Origin: Persicimonas caeni
GTDB taxonomy: Bacteria; Myxococcota_A; Bradymonadia; Bradymonadales; Bradymonadaceae
Direction of reading: 5' to 3'
NCBI RefSeq assembly: GCF_006517175.1
Contig: NZ_CP041186.1
Location: 372,001 to 436,000, forward strand
DNA: 64,000 nucleotides
In this document: positions 8,493 to 16,630 of the stretch, piece after piece
Layout of the letters: each line of letters begins with the position of its first letter
Position numbering within the stretch: position 1 is the first letter of the stretch
Position numbers and translations under genes: made by a program
Notes under the pieces: model-generated
The model's database searches: none
The model's input: only the letters and a program-made list of their open reading frames with translations
What the model was told of the DNA's origin: nothing

Positions 8493-8711
8493 GGCAGCGA
8501 ATATACCCACAATGCCGCAACCGGTCACCCGCAACGGAGCGCCAGAATTCGGGCGCCACGAACCAAAGAGGTGGGGCCGGAGTCGTGACTGCAAGGTTCG
8601 CGGCTCCCAACAAGTCGCGCAAAATACGAGGCGCGACGTTCCGGGAACTCGACAAACGCCGCAAAGGTCCGTCTGAAAGGTTCGATGAACAGATCATCTC
8701 GCGATTCGACC

Positions 8712-8954
8712 CTCAAATTTGGAGCCGATGGGCCTTCAAGCCGAGCCTCGAGGCTCATTTTTTGGGCTACGAAACGTTGGATCTACAACTCGTAGCTCGG
8801 CTGTGATGTTCATTGGGCGTTTGGCGTGCAACTCGAGGTTCGGCTTTTGTGTCCATTGGACGTTTGGCGTCGAACTCCGGCGGAACTCTTTGGTCCATCG
8901 AATATTTGGAATGAAGCTCCGGCCCGTTTTTTGGTCGTTTGGACCTTTTGTTGA
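8712..8954. repeat. Degenerate 42-43-bp tandem repeat array
   Basis: Successive units end in CTC at 8791, 8834, 8877 and 8919 (unit lengths 42, 43, 43 and 42), with decayed units on both sides. Shared features are a central GTCCATTGGACGTTTGGCG-like block and a terminal AACTC. The period is not a multiple of three, so this is not a coding repeat. Confidence 0.75.
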
Positions 8955-8957
8955 GGG

Positions 8958-8990
8958 CGTGGAGGAACATGGAATCGAACCGCCCGGGTG
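8958..8990 (-). other. tRNA 3'-end-like fragment
   Basis: Read on the minus strand, GGCGGTTCGATTCCATGTTC followed by CTCCA resembles a T-arm plus 3' acceptor strand. The T-stem pairs poorly and no matching 5' acceptor GGAGGAAC is found upstream. It may be a decayed attachment-site remnant or chance. Adjacent bases (GGTCGAGGTG/CACCTCGACC) form a perfect hairpin. Confidence 0.25.
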
Positions 8991-9054
8991 GTCGAGGTGC
9001 TCACCTCGACCACGTGCGGGGCCCGAGACGGACCCCGGCGGCCGAGACGAGGCC

Positions 9055-9162
9055 GTCGCAAAAGCCTTTGGAGGCAGGGCATCTTGCCCTGGGAGCAAGG
9101 CCGCACGCTGCTGCAACCAGCGCTGGAAGCGCTGCCTCCAAACGACGGCGACCCTTTGCGAC
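9055..9162. repeat. Nested imperfect palindrome
   Basis: The outer arms GTCGCAAA/TTTGCGAC and inner arms TTTGGAGGCAG/CTGCCTCCAAA (9067-9077 and 9132-9142) enclose a GC-rich centre with its own GGGCA/TGCCC hairpin. It is REP-like and non-coding. Confidence 0.6.
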
Positions 9163-9505
9163 AGCCTCGAGACGGCCGCGCCCCGACCGTCAATGCGGCG
9201 CATCAACTAAGATGTGTGGGGTCGTGAGACGGAGCCGGTTGCGGTCGCGGTCGCGGAGCCGGTCGCGGCTCACCATCCAACACAAATGGCGAAAGCGCAC
9301 AACCCGGTCGGGGCGCGCGGCTTGGCCGGGGCGCGGTCGTCTCGACCGCCGGCGGTGCCTCTGGCCCGCCGTACATGGACGACTGCTGGGAGGTTTCGAT
9401 CTGTAGGCATTGCCGACTCGCGGCGATGCCCCCGGCGGCCTCCGCCGCCTGCCCCCGAGCGATGCCCACTCGCTCCGAATCATCGAGGAGGCGTGGGGAC
9501 ATTCG

Positions 9506-9563
9506 AGTTTGGTGGCCTTGCAAGCGAGCGACGCCTGCTACATAGGGCGCCCTGAACTGCGGG
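9506..9563. repeat. Dispersed 58-bp repeat, copy 1
   Basis: This block begins GGTGGCCTTGCA and ends GCGCCCTGAACTGCGGGC. It matches 20766-20823 at about 51 of 58 positions. Both copies are intergenic. Confidence 0.8.
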
Positions 9564-9568
9564 CGTTA

Positions 9569-9655
9569 AAGACATAGGGGCTGCGTGTTGCGAGAGGTTC
9601 CAGGTTGCCGACCTGCGAATCGGAACCACCTCGCGACTCGCAGCCCCTATGTCCT
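9569..9655. repeat. 87-bp inverted-repeat element beside the IS
   Basis: Arms of about 33 bp begin with GACATAGGGGCTGCG on the left (9571 on) and end with CGCAGCCCCTATGTC on the right (up to 9653), with a 20-bp spacer. TTAA lies on both outer sides, so it may itself be a miniature element inserted at TA. The IS630 element starts immediately to its right. Confidence 0.7.
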
Positions 9656-10236
9656 TAAGTGCAAACACAGAAGTCTTGGTGCTTTGAGCCAATGATCGAT
9701 AGCACCTTATGGCGCAGTCGATTACAGCGATCGAAAAAGTCATTGGTGGCATCGACAAGCGCGTCGATGGTTTCAAACAGTTCGCAGTGAGTCACTTCCC
9801 GGCGCCAGTGCCTCCACAGCATCTCGATCGGATTGAGCCATGGTGAGTAGGTCGGCAGATACAGCAGCTTGAGTCTACCATTGCTCTGGTCGACGACGTG
9901 ATCGATTTCCTTTTTTGAGTGCATCGCAGCGTTGTCCCAGACGACGTAAACGGTCTTGTCGGGGTGCTTGGTAAGTAAGGCTTCGAGCAGCTCACATGCC
10001 TCGATGCGTCGTTTGCGCCTTCGCACCAGAACGATGCAGTCGCCGGTCTGCCAGTTGACCGCGCCGAGTCCGTAGCGTCGGGTGGTGATGCCAGGCGTCG
10101 GAATCATGACCTGTTGGCCGACGGGCGACCACATGGCTCGAAGCGTGGGCAGCCAGCTGATGTTGAATTCGTCTGCGTAGTAGAGCACCTCGTCGTCGCC
10201 TAAGTTTTCTCGGGTGGCTTCAATCTGCGCTTTTTT
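9655..10236 (-). CDS. IS630 transposase, C-terminal DDE part (orfB, by -1 frameshift)
   Basis: This frame carries the catalytic DDE core of an IS630/Tc1-mariner transposase: the first Asp in YYADEFNI, the second in VVWDNAAMH and the Glu in YSPWLNPIEMLW. It has no good start of its own. It joins orfA in the -1 frame at the heptamer A AAA AAG (10236 to 10230), giving a fusion of about 356 residues, the usual size for the family. The TAA stop is not inside the element: its TA comes from the target duplication and its last A from flanking DNA. Confidence 0.9.
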   Translation of the reverse strand, partial: KKAQIEATRENLGDDEVLYYADEFNISWLPTLRAMWSPVGQQVMIPTPGITTRRYGLGAVNWQTGDCIVLVRRRKRRIEACELLEALLTKHPDKTVYVVWDNAAMHSKKEIDHVVDQSNGRLKLLYLPTYSPWLNPIEMLWRHWRREVTHCELFETIDALVDATNDFFDRCNRLRHKVLSIIGSKHQDFCVCT

Positions 10237-10811
10237 ACGCGGTACAACGGATCGGGGCTTGTGATCTTGTGCTGTGGACGGCGCAAAACGATTCCATTGT
10301 CGGCGAGATGCCGGCGAATGGTCTCGCCACTGACCTCGATATCGAACTCTTCGGCCATGAACTCGGCAAGATGCTCGAGCGTCCAGGTCGAAACAGACTG
10401 GTCCAGGGCACGCGGGCGGTGGCGCACCACCTCGATGAGCCGCTCGACAAACTCCTCAGTTACTTTCGATGGAGCACCGGTTCGAGGCCGATCTGCAAAC
10501 CCATCAATGCCTTCATCGAGATATCGAGCAATCCATCTACCCACGGTCTGCTGGCTCATGTTCACGAGGCGTGCAATTTCAGGGGCAGACAGGCCTTGCT
10601 CGCCAGCGAGCAACACTATTTGGGCTCGCGTTCGCTCCCTGGCGACCTTGGCGTGGTGATAGAACTCGTGCAACTCGTTGATTTGCTCTTTTGCGAGCTG
10701 GATATGTTTGGCAGGACGTCCCATGATTTCGTCTCCGGTCAAGGTGGGGCTCATTCCCCAGCAAGACCCGAATCTAGACACCGTTTCTGCCAAAAATTAT
10801 GTGATTGCACT
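9658..10811 (-). mobile_element. IS630 family insertion sequence (1154 bp)
   Basis: The ends read AGTGCAA inward on the left and TTGCACT on the right. The inverted repeat extends to about 26 bp with four mismatches (CTTAAGTGCAAACACAG against CTTAAGTGCAATCACAT). TA duplications are at 9656-9657 and 10812-10813, the standard IS630 target. Both transposase frames are otherwise intact, so the copy may be active. It is flanked on both sides by small inverted-repeat elements. Confidence 0.9.
10200..10724 (-). CDS. IS630 transposase, N-terminal DNA-binding part (orfA)
   Basis: The frame encodes 174 residues from ATG 10724, with GGAG eight bases upstream. It contains the double helix-turn-helix of IS630 transposases: LSAPEIARLVNMSQQTVGRW near residue 45 and WTLEHLAEFMAEEFDIEVSG near residue 115, which bind the terminal repeats. 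Lys164-Lys165 are encoded on the slippery heptamer; without slippage translation ends nine residues later (KPPEKT). The short product could act as a repressor of transposition, as in other frameshift-controlled IS elements; this is inferred. Confidence 0.9.
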   Translation of the reverse strand: MGRPAKHIQLAKEQINELHEFYHHAKVARERTRAQIVLLAGEQGLSAPEIARLVNMSQQTVGRWIARYLDEGIDGFADRPRTGAPSKVTEEFVERLIEVVRHRPRALDQSVSTWTLEHLAEFMAEEFDIEVSGETIRRHLADNGIVLRRPQHKITSPDPLYRVKKRRLKPPEKT

Positions 10812-10978
10812 TAAGTAACTGCACGGAGATTGTGCGGGAAAGCTCGGCGAGCAATCGGCGGCAAGCACAAGGAGACAGCCCGCAGGCGATGCCAGCGGCA
10901 TCGTCGAGGGATGGCGACGCAGTGATTGGCGTCGAGAGCCGCCGAGATGACCGGCAGAATCTTCGTGTAGTTACTTAA
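10812..10978. mobile_element. 167-bp MITE abutting the IS630 element
   Basis: The left end TTAAGTAACTGCACGGAGAT (from 10811) and the right end (10958-10978) are inverted copies matching at 19 of 21 positions. TA is present at both edges (10812-10813 and 10976-10977), and the left TA is shared with the IS630 element. No gene is inside. The termini differ from those of the IS630 copy, so a different transposase probably moved it. Confidence 0.75.
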
Positions 10979-11288
10979 TTGCTTATGTAGCAGGCGTTTC
11001 TCACATCGAGGCCCACACAGCGCAGCTACCACGGTCGATTGACCCCGTGAACGTGACCGGTGCCGGACACCGTGACCGTGGCAGAGGCGCACAAACGAGT
11101 CGGGGCGCGCGGCGTCCTCGCCCGCCCCAGCTTGCGTGTCTTTTGCAAGGCGCACGCCTTGCTCGAACACGTGCGGGGCCCGAGACGGACCCCGGCGGTC
11201 GAGACGACCGCGCCCCAACCGTCAATGCGGCGCTTCGACTAAGATGTGCGGGATGGTGAGCCGCCCCCGCGACCGTGACCGCCCCCCA
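10979..11288. other. Gene-free stretch with blocks duplicated from the other side of the IS
   Basis: Three blocks recur from the left flank. 11089-11115 is like 9295-9321 (GCGCACAA..GTCGGGGCGCGCGGC). 11169-11207 is like 9011-9049 (ACGTGCGGGGCCCGAGACGG). 11209-11255 is like 9178-9222 (CCGTCAATGCGGCGC..ACTAAGATGTG). GTGACC/GCGACC-rich simple sequence fills the rest. No gene is seen. Confidence 0.65.
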
Positions 11289-11768
11289 TCACCCCCCCTT
11301 AAACGGCCCCTCAATATCCGATGTGATCCACCCGCCGTAAAACCCACCTTCCTGCGCGGCGACCTCCTCGCCGTCGACGGTGCAGCGGTCCATCTTGCCC
11401 GGATAAAACGCCACGTAGTCGGTCAGGTCGTCGAAGGCGGGGGCCGGCGAGGGGTAGGTCCAGGCGGCGTTCTCGGCGTGCTCGCCGTCGACGTCGACGT
11501 GGTAGTAGGCGGCGTGGCCTTTCCACTCGCAAAATGTGGAGCGTTTGGAGCGCTCCAAGAACTCCATGCGCACGTCTTCGGGCGGAATGTAGTAGGTGGG
11601 CGGATGGCTCGTCTCGAGGATCCGCAGGGCGCGGTCGGTCTCGGCGATGACCTCGCCGCCAAACTCGACGGTGATGCGGCGCCGACTCTGCTCGAGGCGT
11701 GGCGGGCGCGGGTAATCCCAGACGGATTCGGCGGGACGACCGGATTCTTCGGTTGGCAATGGCGACAT
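11289..11768 (-). CDS. DUF427 domain protein
   Basis: The protein has 159 residues from ATG 11768 (MSPLPTEES). A longer upstream frame exists on this strand but overlaps the SDR gene and is rejected. The body matches the DUF427 barrel: ITVEFGGEVIAETDRALRIL, then YYIPPEDVRMEFLERS, FCEWKGHAAYYHV and DYVAFYPGKMD. The family is a small beta-sandwich cytosolic protein of unknown function, often next to oxidoreductases. The divergent SDR gene shares the upstream region. The terminal sequence is bordered by a C-rich tract. Confidence 0.9.
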   Translation of the reverse strand: MSPLPTEESGRPAESVWDYPRPPRLEQSRRRITVEFGGEVIAETDRALRILETSHPPTYYIPPEDVRMEFLERSKRSTFCEWKGHAAYYHVDVDGEHAENAAWTYPSPAPAFDDLTDYVAFYPGKMDRCTVDGEEVAAQEGGFYGGWITSDIEGPFKGG

Positions 11769-11996
11769 CGGTGACTCCGTAGGTGGGTCGTAATCTGCCG
11801 ACAACTCACTCGAAAGATGGGCACGAGCGCGTCGGTTTCTGCCGCAACGGGCGGTATTTGCCGTATAATGGCGAGAAATTCGTGACAGTCTTGTGACAAG
11901 GGGTTGTCGGCCGCCGAGAAGCGTATAGCTTGTGGGCGCTCTAGAAATGGGCAGTTCGATGACCCATAGCACCAAATTGACTTGAGGGAGTTTTTG

Positions 11997-12767
11997 ATGG
12001 CACGACTCGACGAAAAGATTGCGATCATCACCGGCGCCGCCGGCGGCATTGGCGCGGCGACGGCCGAGAAGTTTTTGCAGGAAGGAGCTAAAGTGATGCT
12101 GGTCGATCTCGACCAGGACAAACTCGACGAGACCGCCGCGTCCCTCGACGCCGGCGACCGTGTCGCGACGTTCGCGGCCGACGTGAGTGACCCCGAGCAG
12201 GTCGCCGGGTATGTCGACGCCTGCGTCGAGCAGTTCGGCGGGGTGGATGTGCTGTTCGCCAACGCGGGCACCGAGGGCAAATTCGCCCCGCTGACCCAGG
12301 TCGACTTCGAAGCCTTCGATCGCGTCCAGAAGGTCAACGTGTACGGGTGCTGGCTCGGCATCAAGCACGCCGCCCCCAAAATCGCCGAGCGCGGCGGCGG
12401 GAGCATCATCATCACCTCGTCGGTCGCCGGCATCGTCGGCTCGGCGGGCCTGGGCCCCTACGTGACCAGCAAGCACGCCGTGGTCGGCCTGATGAAGACC
12501 GCCGCCCAGGAGTTGGCCGGTGTGAATATCCGGGTCAACACCATCAACCCGGGCCCCATCGCCAACCGCATGATGGAGTCGATCGAGCAGCAGGCCTCCC
12601 CCGAGGCGCCCGAGGCCGTCCACGAGGGCTTCGAGCAGCAAGTGCCCATGAAGCGCTACGGCCGCAACGAAGAGGTCGCCAACATGGCGCTGTTCCTGGC
12701 CAGTGACGAGAGCACTTACTCCACGGGCTCGCAGTTCGTCGTCGACGGTGGCTTCACCTCGATGTAG
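11997..12767 (+). CDS. Short-chain dehydrogenase/reductase (SDR)
   Basis: The protein has 256 residues with ATG 11997 and GGGAG six bases upstream. It is a classical SDR with NAD(P)-binding TGAAGGIG near residue 12, DVSD, the NAG motif (FANAGTE), catalytic Ser in IITSSVAG, YVTSK with the catalytic Tyr and Lys, and the PGP loop after them. The Asp at the end of the second strand (LVDLDQD) suggests NAD rather than NADP. The substrate cannot be named. A TATAAT at 11864-11869 could be a -10 box but lacks a -35. A GC-rich hairpin follows the stop. Confidence 0.93.
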   Translation: MARLDEKIAIITGAAGGIGAATAEKFLQEGAKVMLVDLDQDKLDETAASLDAGDRVATFAADVSDPEQVAGYVDACVEQFGGVDVLFANAGTEGKFAPLTQVDFEAFDRVQKVNVYGCWLGIKHAAPKIAERGGGSIIITSSVAGIVGSAGLGPYVTSKHAVVGLMKTAAQELAGVNIRVNTINPGPIANRMMESIEQQASPEAPEAVHEGFEQQVPMKRYGRNEEVANMALFLASDESTYSTGSQFVVDGGFTSM

Positions 12768-12781
12768 CAGCAAGAAGCACC

Positions 12782-12814
12782 GCAGCCGGCGGAGAACAAC
12801 GTCCCGCCGGCTGC
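12782..12814. terminator. GC-rich hairpin between convergent genes
   Basis: A perfect 11-bp stem GCAGCCGGCGG/CCGCCGGCTGC lies between the SDR stop and the kinase stop. There is no T-run, so intrinsic termination is uncertain, but the symmetric position suggests a two-way barrier. Confidence 0.5.
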
Positions 12815-12844
12815 ACGTCCCACCTGAAACACCCCTGCAATCCT

Positions 12845-15800
12845 CTACAACGATACGAGTTCTGCCCGGTGCAGGACGCGCGCGAAGCCCGGCATATACA
12901 ATTGGGTGATCCGCGCCGGCCTGACGATGCCCTGGTCTTCCATCCAGGCCCGGCTCGCTTCGACGAGCTCGGCGCCGCGCGCTTCGTCGACGCCGGTGTG
13001 ACACAACAGCTCGCCCAGCCGGGAGGTCATGGTGATCTCGCACAGCTTCATGTCAATCGCGGAGGCCGCCTCGATATGAATCTCGAGGGTGTCGATGCAC
13101 TCGCGCGCCTCGCCGGCCACCGCGTGGGCGCAAGCTTCGAGCATGCCGGCCCACAGTTGGACCATCCGGCTGTCCTCGCGGCGAAGCTTGCGCACAAGCC
13201 GCCTCAGGCGGCGAACAGACGGTCCCTGGCTGCGTCCCTCGTCGGCGGCCGCGGCGACCAGCCGCCCCTCTTCCCAGAGGTGCGAGCCGAGCGTCGAGCG
13301 CGCGCCGCGCAGCATGGGGCTGCGGGTAAACTTGCGAATCTCTGCCTCGTGGGCGGCCAAGAACGCCTCTGCCCTCCCCTCGTAGATGGCGACCTTGCTA
13401 CGAGCGGCAAAGTGGAACCAGTGCTGCAGGTGCACCGTGTCCGCTGAGGGCGTCCACGCCGCCGACTCGAGTTCGTGGCGGGCACGCCCCGGGTCGTCGA
13501 CGAACAGAAAATACGACGGCGCCGAGGCGCCAAGCGTCGTCAGCACGAGGCGGTCGTTGCGCCGGCGCGCGTCTCGGGTGATCTCCTCGAAGTAGCGTGT
13601 GCCGCGGCGCACCTCGCCCAGGTGGCGAAACGAGAACATCAAGAAGAGCCGCGCCGAGTTGACGATATACTGGTCGCCCGCCGACTCCTCGACGAACCAC
13701 CCAATCGCCTCCTCGAGCACGTCGACGGCCGCGCAGAATCGATCGGCAAAGAAGCAGATGATGCCCCACTGGACTGCCAGATAGTGGTCGACCCAGGGGT
13801 CGTCGAGCCCCTCAGCGAGGCGGCGCGCGCGAGTCAACAGCTCTTCGGCCTCCGTGATTGCACGCGTAGTCGATGCGCTCGACCGATAACTCGCCTCGGT
13901 GGCCAGCGCGCAGGCCAACTGACGGTCGTCGCCGTAGCGAAGCGCCAGGCGAAGCTCACGGTTCTGGAAGTCGAAGCCGCGCAGCGTATCGATCGGTGCC
14001 AGGCGCCGGGCGAGCGTCGAGAAGATCTCGAGGCGCCGCAGCATCGGCTCGGCGTCGGGTCCTTCGTGGCGACGGCGGCGCAGCCCGAAGAGCGAGAAAC
14101 GAAGGCGGTTCAACCCGATGCGCGCCATCGTGGTGAGCGTGCTCCCCAGCGGAGCCACGCCCACGCTCTGGAGCACCTCGTCGACGAGCTTCAGCCCCCG
14201 GTCGACGTCACCGTTGGTGATGAACTCGGCGGCTGCCCGATGCCGAAGCTCGAGGCGACGGTCCGGCGGGACGTCGTCGAGCGCGTCGAGGTAGAGCTCG
14301 GCGGCCTCGATGCCGTGGCCGGCGTTGCTCAGGGCGTCGGCGAGCGCCAGGCGAAGGCGACGCGCGTCGGCGGGGGCGTGCTCGGCGATGTCGAGCGCGG
14401 TGCGATAGAGCTCGGCGGCGCGCTCGAAGGCCATCGCCTGCGAGGCCCTCTGCGCGGCTTGGGCCGCAAAGTCGGCGGCGCGGCGGGACTCGCCGGCCCC
14501 GTCCAGGTGGCGCACCATCAGGTGGGGCCGCTCGGCGGCCTGCCCCGTCGCCTCGAGGGCGTCGGCCAACCTTTTGTGCAGCGAGGGGCGCGCGCCCGGG
14601 TCGAGGTGCGCGGCGACCGCCTCGCGGATGCGGTCGTGATAGGCCTCGACGAGCGACTGGCCGGCGCGGTTTTCGAGGCGCAGCAGCATCTCGAGCTGGG
14701 CGTGACGGGCAGCTTCGAGGCCGTCGGCAAAGCCTACGCCCAGCGCATGCGCCAAGACGTCGATTTCGAGCGGCACACCAGCCAGGGAGACGAGCTCGAT
14801 AAGCCCGCGCACGGCACCAGGGACCGTGTGCACGCGCTCGAGGAGCATTTTTTCGAGGGCGATCTCGCCGCTGACTTCGTCGCGGCCGCCGTGTTGGACG
14901 AGTTGGTGGACGAAGAGCGGGTGGCCCTGGGTCTCGCGCACGAGTTTGTCGATCTCCGAGCCCTCGCCCACGCCTAGCGAGCTGGCGAATTCGGCGACCT
15001 CGTCGTCGCTCAAGTTCTCGAGGCGAAGCTCGAGCAGGTGGTCGGCGAAGCCGTACTTGTCGAGCGTGCGGCTGGGACGCCGCGTCATCAAGAGCAACAT
15101 CGGCGGCGCGTCGGGCGGCGACATCAATTCGCCGAGCAGCGCCAAGCTGTCGGCGTCGGCCCACTGCAAGTCGTCGATGACGACCATCAGCCGGCGCTGG
15201 CGGGCGACGCGTGCGAGCAGCCCCTTGAGCGCCGCAAAGCCGCGGCGGCGAAGCTCGCGCGGGTTGCGAATGCGATGCGCCGACTCGAGGAGCGCGCGCA
15301 CCTCGTGGACCTGTTCGAGCACCGGGAAGAGCCGCGCCAAGGCGGCCACGTCATCGGTGAGCAAGTCATCAACCCCGTCGACGCGCTGCAAAAAGTGGCT
15401 GAGATCGTCGACGACGCGATCGACGCCCTTGTAGGGCACCATCTCGCGCTCGTAGCAGCGACCGTACAGGAGCAACAGGTCGTCGTTGGATGCCTCGCGC
15501 AGGTCGACGAAGCGACGGACGAGCGCGCTCTTGCCCACCCCGGCCTCGCCGACGACCATCACATTGGCCGCAGTCCCCTCGCAGACACCCTGCCAGGCCC
15601 GCTCGAGCACGCCCAACTCGGACTCGCGCCCCACGAAGAGCGCCGAGCGCCGTGGCGGTCCGGCGGCGCTTGTCGCGGGCGCATCTGCGCCCAGAAGGAT
15701 GCCCAAGATCTCGTCAGCCGACGGCCGCGCCTCGGGTTGAGGCGACAGCAGGCGGTCGCACAAACGGCTCAACTCCGGGGTCTGCGACGACGCCTCCACG

Positions 15801-16609
15801 GCGGACTCGAAGACTCCTCGATGCTTGGCCTGGATGACCTGGAGCAGATGGCCGGTGAACGGTAACTCGCCGCACAACACCTCGTAGAGCATCACGCCCA
15901 CGGCATACAGATCGGAGGCCGGCCCCAGCTCCTTCTCGAGCGCCTGCTCCGGAGACATGTACGGAACGGTGCCGCTGAACCCACCCTGCTCGGCGGGTCG
16001 GAAGCGCAGCCCATCGAGCTCGGCGATCAAGCCGAAGTCGAGCACCACCACCCGCCCCTCGGCGGTGACGAGCACGTTCGACGGCTTGACGTCGCGGTGA
16101 ACCCGCCCAGCCTTGTGGAGCGCGTCGAGGCCGCGCACGAGTTGAGCGAGCACGTCGCGGAGCCGCGCTTCATCGAGGGAACCGTCGGCGGGCCCATGCC
16201 AGCGACTCTCCACGTTGATCGGCGAGCCGGTGTCGAAGACGGCCGCGTCGGAGTCGAGCGTGGTGAGGAGTTGACCGGTGTCCAACAAGTCGATGCTGTC
16301 GCGGCTGCCGCGCACATAACGTCGAAAGTCCGCCCCCTCGACGAGATCCATGGTGAAGAACCACAACTCCCCCTCGCTGTGTAGCTCGCGCAGGTGGATC
16401 AGATTGGGGTGCTGGATATGCTCGAGCGCCCGAAACTCCTGCTTGAACTGGTAGAGCTTGCGCCCGCTGAGGTGATGCAGCGTCTTGAGGGCGACGCGCG
16501 CGCCGCCGCGACGGTCGATGGCCTCGAAGACCATCCCCATGCCGCCCTCGCCGATCTTGCGCACGACTTCGAAGCGCCCCCCGACCAACTGCTGTCCGAC
16601 CTGGATCAC
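12845..16609 (-). CDS. Ser/Thr kinase fused to AAA ATPase and TPR sensor region
   Basis: The protein has 1254 residues with a GTG start. Residues 12-300 are a Hanks-type kinase: the Gly loop GEGGMGMV, Lys42, HRDVKPSN (171-178), DFG (191-193) and MSPEQ. A linker leads to a P-loop ATPase with FVGRESEL, Walker A GEAGVGKS (354-361) and Walker B VVIDDLQWAD. The C-terminal 650 residues are helical, TPR-like arrays. This kinase-ATPase-TPR design is common in myxobacteria-like genomes and resembles AfsR/STAND-type signalling switches. There is no membrane segment. It follows the small lipoprotein gene on the same strand with a 21-bp gap, so the two are probably co-transcribed. Its target is unknown. 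Confidence 0.94.
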   Translation of the reverse strand: MIQVGQQLVGGRFEVVRKIGEGGMGMVFEAIDRRGGARVALKTLHHLSGRKLYQFKQEFRALEHIQHPNLIHLRELHSEGELWFFTMDLVEGADFRRYVRGSRDSIDLLDTGQLLTTLDSDAAVFDTGSPINVESRWHGPADGSLDEARLRDVLAQLVRGLDALHKAGRVHRDVKPSNVLVTAEGRVVVLDFGLIAELDGLRFRPAEQGGFSGTVPYMSPEQALEKELGPASDLYAVGVMLYEVLCGELPFTGHLLQVIQAKHRGVFESAVEASSQTPELSRLCDRLLSPQPEARPSADEILGILLGADAPATSAAGPPRRSALFVGRESELGVLERAWQGVCEGTAANVMVVGEAGVGKSALVRRFVDLREASNDDLLLLYGRCYEREMVPYKGVDRVVDDLSHFLQRVDGVDDLLTDDVAALARLFPVLEQVHEVRALLESAHRIRNPRELRRRGFAALKGLLARVARQRRLMVVIDDLQWADADSLALLGELMSPPDAPPMLLLMTRRPSRTLDKYGFADHLLELRLENLSDDEVAEFASSLGVGEGSEIDKLVRETQGHPLFVHQLVQHGGRDEVSGEIALEKMLLERVHTVPGAVRGLIELVSLAGVPLEIDVLAHALGVGFADGLEAARHAQLEMLLRLENRAGQSLVEAYHDRIREAVAAHLDPGARPSLHKRLADALEATGQAAERPHLMVRHLDGAGESRRAADFAAQAAQRASQAMAFERAAELYRTALDIAEHAPADARRLRLALADALSNAGHGIEAAELYLDALDDVPPDRRLELRHRAAAEFITNGDVDRGLKLVDEVLQSVGVAPLGSTLTTMARIGLNRLRFSLFGLRRRRHEGPDAEPMLRRLEIFSTLARRLAPIDTLRGFDFQNRELRLALRYGDDRQLACALATEASYRSSASTTRAITEAEELLTRARRLAEGLDDPWVDHYLAVQWGIICFFADRFCAAVDVLEEAIGWFVEESAGDQYIVNSARLFLMFSFRHLGEVRRGTRYFEEITRDARRRNDRLVLTTLGASAPSYFLFVDDPGRARHELESAAWTPSADTVHLQHWFHFAARSKVAIYEGRAEAFLAAHEAEIRKFTRSPMLRGARSTLGSHLWEEGRLVAAAADEGRSQGPSVRRLRRLVRKLRREDSRMVQLWAGMLEACAHAVAGEARECIDTLEIHIEAASAIDMKLCEITMTSRLGELLCHTGVDEARGAELVEASRAWMEDQGIVRPARITQLYMPGFARVLHRAELVSL

Positions 16610-16630
16610 GACGCTCTCTGTTCGGTTCTC

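Larger units (their letters stand above)
8493..9654. other. Gene-free repeat-rich region
   Basis: No credible gene is seen in these 1.16 kb. The open frames are Arg/Pro-rich and overlap on opposite strands. The stretch contains a 43-bp tandem array, a tRNA-3'-end-like fragment, two palindromic elements, blocks shared with 11.1-11.26 kb and a block shared with 20.8 kb. These are listed separately. Confidence 0.7.

Noticed and set aside
8719-9406. Several overlapping frames of 60-160 residues in the repeat region
   Set aside because: They are Arg/Pro-rich, lie on both strands and cross a non-triplet tandem repeat, so no gene is supported.
11289-13043. 584-residue minus-strand frame joined to DUF427
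   Set aside because: Its upstream two thirds lie antisense to the SDR gene and show no family; the true start is ATG 11768.
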